A stretch of DNA of 42,600 nt from Micromonospora craterilacus (lineage in GTDB: Bacteria; Actinomycetota; Actinomycetes; Mycobacteriales; Micromonosporaceae). Each line of letters starts with the position of its first letter. The first letter of the stretch is position 1. The translations under genes were made by a program, and so were the position numbers. This document shows positions 40,326 to 42,600 of this stretch, piece after piece. Location: positions 1 through 42,600 of the forward strand of contig NZ_POTY01000024.1 in NCBI RefSeq assembly GCF_003236315.1, given 5' to 3'. The notes under the pieces are model-generated. The model was not told where the DNA came from. It worked only from the letters and a program-made list of their open reading frames with translations, and did not search any database.

Positions 40326-40362
40326 CGACTGGCCGGCACCCCGTCGGGGTGCCGGCCAGTCG
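40326..40362. terminator. Bidirectional terminator hairpin between uppP and transglycosylase gene
   Basis: A perfect 17-bp stem (CGACTGGCCGGCACCCC / GGGGTGCCGGCCAGTCG) closes a 3-nt loop between convergent genes. It is the longest perfect stem in the window. Confidence 0.8.
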
Positions 40363-40377
40363 AATAGTGAACGTGTG

Positions 40378-40965
40378 TCAGCTGGTCCAGTGCTGGGCGA
40401 CCAGGTCAGCGGCCTGCTGCTCCCACTGGGCGTAGTGATCCGGGTACGCCGACACCTGAACCTTCTGCGCGGCGGCGGTCAGCGGCATGTCCTTCCACCC
40501 GTCGACCTGCTTCAGGCCCTTCAGGAACGCGGTGGTGGAGTACTCGGGGTCGGTGATCTGCTCGACCGTGCCCCACCCACTGGACGGGCGCTGCTGGAAC
40601 AGGCCCTGCGAGTCGTGGTCGTTGCGGTCACCGAGGTGACCCAGGTTCTCCAGCTTCGACTCCTGCAGAGCCGTCGCGATGGACACCACCGCGGCACGCT
40701 CGTCCATGCCGGTCTTCTTGGTCGCGGCGATGATCGCCTTGACGTTGGCGGTCTGCTCACCGTTGAGGTCGATGCGGGACTGGGCGCCCTGCACACCGTT
40801 CGGGATCAGCTTGCTGGTGTCCGGCTTGTCGGCCTGCACCGCCGCGACCGGCTTACCAGCGGTCACCGCAGCAGCGTCCGCATGCGCGATCGGACCGGCG
40901 AACACACCACCAGCGAAGGCCAGACCAGCGATACCGAGAACGCTCTTACGCAGCATCGAGTTCAT
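40378..40965 (-). CDS. Secreted transglycosylase-like protein
   Basis: 195 residues. A signal peptide (RKSVLGIAGLAFAGGVFAGPIAHADA, cleavage near residue 30) exports it. The rest is a lysozyme-like domain found in many actinobacterial wall proteins: AIIAATKKTGMDERAAVVSIATALQESKLENLGH, with Glu102 the likely catalytic acid, then DSQGLFQQRPSSGWGTVEQITDPEYSTTAFLKGL. It should cleave or bind peptidoglycan glycan strands. The start at 40965 follows GGAG at 9 bases. Its long upstream leader is structured (see 41030-41123), so post-transcriptional control is possible. Confidence 0.87.
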   Translation of the reverse strand: MNSMLRKSVLGIAGLAFAGGVFAGPIAHADAAAVTAGKPVAAVQADKPDTSKLIPNGVQGAQSRIDLNGEQTANVKAIIAATKKTGMDERAAVVSIATALQESKLENLGHLGDRNDHDSQGLFQQRPSSGWGTVEQITDPEYSTTAFLKGLKQVDGWKDMPLTAAAQKVQVSAYPDHYAQWEQQAADLVAQHWTS

Positions 40966-41029
40966 GATCAAAACTCCATTCGGGGGTAGACACGCGCACC
41001 ACAAAGGGGGGAAACGGCACACGCGGTCA

Positions 41030-41123
41030 GCGCCCACAGGGCGCGAAGACCAAAAGGGGAAGAAGAGTTCCGCGTTTCAGGCGGGGGGTCGAGCCATCAG
41101 GCGACCCACCCCGCCGGCGGAAC
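41030..41123 (-). promoter_or_regulatory. Structured 5' region of the transglycosylase-like gene
   Basis: A nested hairpin has an outer stem GTTCCGC / GCGGAAC (41067-41073 with 41117-41123) and an inner stem GGCGGG-GGGTCG / CGACCC-CCCGCC (41080-41091 with 41102-41115, two-base bulge). A second hairpin, GCGCCC-aca-GGGCGC (41030-41044), lies nearer the gene. The structures start 65 bases before the ATG. I compared this with the c-di-AMP (ydaO) riboswitch seen before Rpf-type hydrolase genes and found no match to its conserved segments. Confidence 0.45.
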
Positions 41124-41238
41124 CATGTTCAACGACCGACCGGCCACCAACATTCCCGGGGCCGGGGGTCCGGCGCGGAGCGCGACTGCCTCGCGGCGCC
41201 GGGACCATCTCCAACGACCGGCCGGGCCGGATCATTCC
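41122..41238 (+). repeat. Pair of 35-bp direct repeats
   Basis: Copies at 41122-41156 and 41204-41238 share 27 of 35 bases, starting ACCAT and ending ATTCC with CAACGACCG inside. They lie 82 bp apart in a stretch without genes. No function is evident; they may be remnants of a duplicated operator. Confidence 0.55.
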
Positions 41239-41420
41239 GGCGAACCGCCGGCCACGCTCACACCCACAAGGGCGGGCGGCCCTGCTCGATCAGTCAGGGA
41301 TTACAACGCCACCCGCCCGCCCGGGATTCCGCCCCCGGGCCGGCCAACGATCCCGACATAGCGGACAGGCGCCCCAGGTCGGTCGCTGTCTCTTGATGCA
41401 GGGCTGTTGCCCGCCCGGTC

Positions 41421-41462
41421 TGGGTACGTTTCGTGTCGCCCGAGCAGCAAGAAACGTACCCA
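41421..41462. repeat. 12-bp perfect inverted repeat with 18-base spacer
   Basis: TGGGTACGTTTC (41421-41432) and GAAACGTACCCA (41451-41462) are exact reverse complements. The arms are unusually AT-rich for this DNA. It may be a regulator site, a small hairpin RNA or a dispersed repeat; it lies 240 bp before the next gene. Confidence 0.7.
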
Positions 41463-41688
41463 CCACCTCAGCCCGGCGAGCAACGACCTTCGGTCCGGGC
41501 GAGCGGCCCGCCTCCGGTCCCGGGTCGGCAGCCACAGCCTGGGCGGTCCCGGACAGCAAACCCCGCGTGGGATGAACCGGACGCGGCGACGACTATGTCC
41601 GTGACCGGCCGAACCGGGACTCGCGGCGAGGCGTGTCGTGGTGGCGGGACCTGATGGCGGGACGGCCGAGATGGGCGGTACGAGGGCC

Positions 41689-41694
41689 TAGGGT
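41689..41694 (+). promoter_or_regulatory. Candidate -10 (TAGGGT) for leaderless phosphatase gene
   Basis: TAGGGT, 7 bases, GTG start, with no ribosome-binding sequence. Confidence 0.5.
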
Positions 41695-41701
41695 GGTCCG
41701 C

Positions 41702-42406
41702 GTGGCGACACTTCTGCTCCTGCGGCACGGACGTACCACCGCCAACGCCGACGGCGGCCTGGCCGGGCGGCAACCGGTCGAGCTGGACGAGACCGGCCGG
41801 AGCCAGGCCACCGCCGTGGGTGAGCGGCTGCGGGCCGTGCCGCTGGCGGCCGTCGTGACCAGCTCGCTGATCCGCTGCCGGCAGACCCTCGAACTGGCCC
41901 TGCCGCAGGCGTCGCCGGTGGTCGAGGAAGGGCTGATCGAGTGTGGGTACGGCAGCTGGGAGGGGCAGCCACTGAAGAAGCTGGCCAAGGAGCCGCTCTG
42001 GTCGGTGGTACAGCAGCATCCCAGCGCGGTGGTCTTCCCCGAGGGCGAGGCGATGGCGCAGATGGCGGCCCGCGCGGTCGCGGCGGTACGCGCCTGGGAC
42101 GCCCGGGTCACCGCCGAGCACGGGCCCGAGGCGGTCTGGCTGGCATGCAGCCACGGCGACGTGATCAAGGCGATCGTCGCGGACGCGCTCGGCGTACATC
42201 TGGATCTCTTCCAGCGGATCGTGGTGGACCCGGCGTCGGTTACCGCGATCCGCTACACCCCGTTGCGTCCCTTCCTGGTCCGGCTCAACGACATCGGGGG
42301 CGACCTGGGCGGGCTGGTCTCGCCGCCGCGCAAGCGGCGCCGGCGGGCCAGCCGGCCGACCGACTCGGACGCCGCGGTCGGCGGCGGCACGGGAGCGTCC
42401 CGGTGA
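41702..42406 (+). CDS. Histidine phosphatase family protein (MSMEG_4193 type)
   Basis: 234 residues. The phosphohistidine motif is LLLRHGRTTANADG (Arg8, His9); the second histidine is in WLACSHGDVIKAIVAD. GLIECGYGSWEG and FPEGEAMAQMAAR fit the phosphoglycerate mutase-like group named after MSMEG_4193, which in actinobacteria usually precedes a DUF3090 gene and the mycothiol ligase mshC. The GTG start gives the motif at the usual distance. A basic tail (SPPRKRRRRASRP) ends it. Its stop overlaps the next ORF (GTGA). Confidence 0.9.
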   Translation: MATLLLLRHGRTTANADGGLAGRQPVELDETGRSQATAVGERLRAVPLAAVVTSSLIRCRQTLELALPQASPVVEEGLIECGYGSWEGQPLKKLAKEPLWSVVQQHPSAVVFPEGEAMAQMAARAVAAVRAWDARVTAEHGPEAVWLACSHGDVIKAIVADALGVHLDLFQRIVVDPASVTAIRYTPLRPFLVRLNDIGGDLGGLVSPPRKRRRRASRPTDSDAAVGGGTGASR

Positions 42407-42600
42407 GGCACCCCGACCCGCCCGGCGGACGGGCCGCCACCCAGGCGGGCGGAGGGGCCGCGATCCCGGCTTGCGGAGGGGCCGCCACCCCGGCGGGCGG
42501 ACGGGCTGCCATCCCGGCTTGCGGACGGGCTGCCACCCCGGCGGGCGGAAGGGCCGCCATCCCGGCGGGCGGAGGGGCCGCGATCCCGGCGGGCGGAAGG
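42403..42600 (+). CDS. Repeat-rich ORF, cut by the window edge
   Basis: 66 codons are visible. After MRHPDPP come seven full and one partial 8-residue units, mostly GGxAA(I/T)PA with Gly or Cys in the first position. The GTG start overlaps the phosphatase stop by 4 bp. Two explanations fit: an N-terminal low-complexity extension of the DUF3090 protein expected here, or a separate repeat protein. The visible part shows no known domain. Confidence 0.5.
   Translation, partial: MRHPDPPGGRAATQAGGGAAIPACGGAATPAGGRAAIPACGRAATPAGGRAAIPAGGGAAIPAGGR
42424..42600 (+). repeat. 24-bp tandem repeats, seven and a half copies
   Basis: Units of the form GGCGGAnGGGCCGCnATCCC plus GGCG begin at 42424 and run to the window end in frame. 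Some start TGC in place of GGC, and ATC alternates with ACC, giving a partial 48-bp higher-order pattern. Length variation between strains is likely. Confidence 0.9.

Larger units (their letters stand above)
41124..41701. other. 578-bp intergenic stretch without a credible gene
   Basis: The reading frames here have poor composition and no ribosome sites. Apart from the 35-bp direct repeats and the 12-bp inverted repeat at 41421-41462, I see nothing. I looked for tRNA-like folding and found none. Confidence 0.6.

Noticed and set aside
40966..41123. c-di-AMP (ydaO) riboswitch before the transglycosylase-like gene
   Set aside because: Conserved ydaO segments such as GACGGGGGA and the CCCGACAGCTAACCTCG block are absent.
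41425..41430. GGGTAC-type -10 within the inverted repeat at 41421-41462
   Set aside because: Neither strand has a GTTT at the right distance, and no gene starts nearby.
41124..41701. tRNA or small protein genes in the long intergenic stretch
   Set aside because: No cloverleaf pairing and no frame with ribosome site plus normal codon use was found.

Overview
The window is chromosomal DNA of a high-GC actinomycete, most likely Micromonospora or a close relative in the Micromonosporaceae. The evidence is strong G/C bias at third codon positions, many GTG starts, several apparently leaderless genes, an actinobacterial-type SecA2, F420-type and mycothiol-neighbourhood genes, and an intergenic AAGG..CCTTCTTAAC block of a type I remember from Micromonospora and Salinispora. 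I see no rRNA, tRNA, CRISPR array, insertion sequence, integrase or phage gene. It reads as stable chromosome with some lineage-specific small genes.

Layout. 1-5240 (minus strand): cytochrome oxidase subunit I (ctaD), a fused STAS/anti-sigma-kinase regulator, a GT4 glycosyltransferase and glucosyl-3-phosphoglycerate synthase. 5427-9899 (plus): an overlapping pair of sugar/alcohol-type dehydrogenases, then secA2. 10088-14305: a GAF-ANTAR regulator behind a tiny leader ORF, a DUF2231 membrane protein, a methyltransferase divergent from an HxlR regulator, a second methyltransferase and an ankyrin protein. 14460-16972: cysteine dioxygenase, rhodanese and two tandem winged-helix regulators without receiver domains. 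17067-21554: a P-loop-kinase-like protein without the Walker A lysine, a DksA/TraR zinc-finger protein, DUF72, a secreted M14 carboxypeptidase and a coupled small-ORF/DUF2267 pair. 21628-24238: a PIG-L deacetylase divergent from an operon of a small four-repeat peptide and a JmjC/cupin-4 oxygenase. 24261-28924 (minus): a four-gene FtsK/EccC-like operon with a small helical-hairpin protein. 29096-32721: a NYN nuclease divergent from a ClpC-like unfoldase operon. 32831-34763 (minus): a small protein, a LysR regulator and a hemerythrin protein. 34870-42600: M20 peptidase, a conserved acidic protein, a 5'-truncated DUF5703 remnant, aldo/keto reductase, LLM oxidoreductase, uppP, a secreted transglycosylase-like protein, a histidine phosphatase, and the start of a 24-bp-repeat ORF cut by the window edge.

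The strongest regulatory pattern was read directly from the DNA. Seven scattered transcription units are preceded by GTTT-N15/16-GGGTA(G/C/T) or one-base variants, matching the general-stress sigma factor class (SigB of Bacillus and Streptomyces, SigF of mycobacteria). They are the STAS/HATPase regulator, GAF-ANTAR, DUF2231, DksA-like protein, repeat-peptide/JmjC operon, ClpC operon and hemerythrin. One of these targets is itself a fused antagonist/anti-sigma-type protein, which suggests a local feedback loop.

The best candidates for an undescribed system are (i) the repeat-peptide/JmjC operon, where a short protein with four near-identical 21-residue units, three of them with a GQHDGG core, lies 9 bp upstream of a predicted Fe/2-oxoglutarate protein hydroxylase; and (ii) the operon at 24261-28924, which looks like a reduced, WXG-less relative of type VII secretion.
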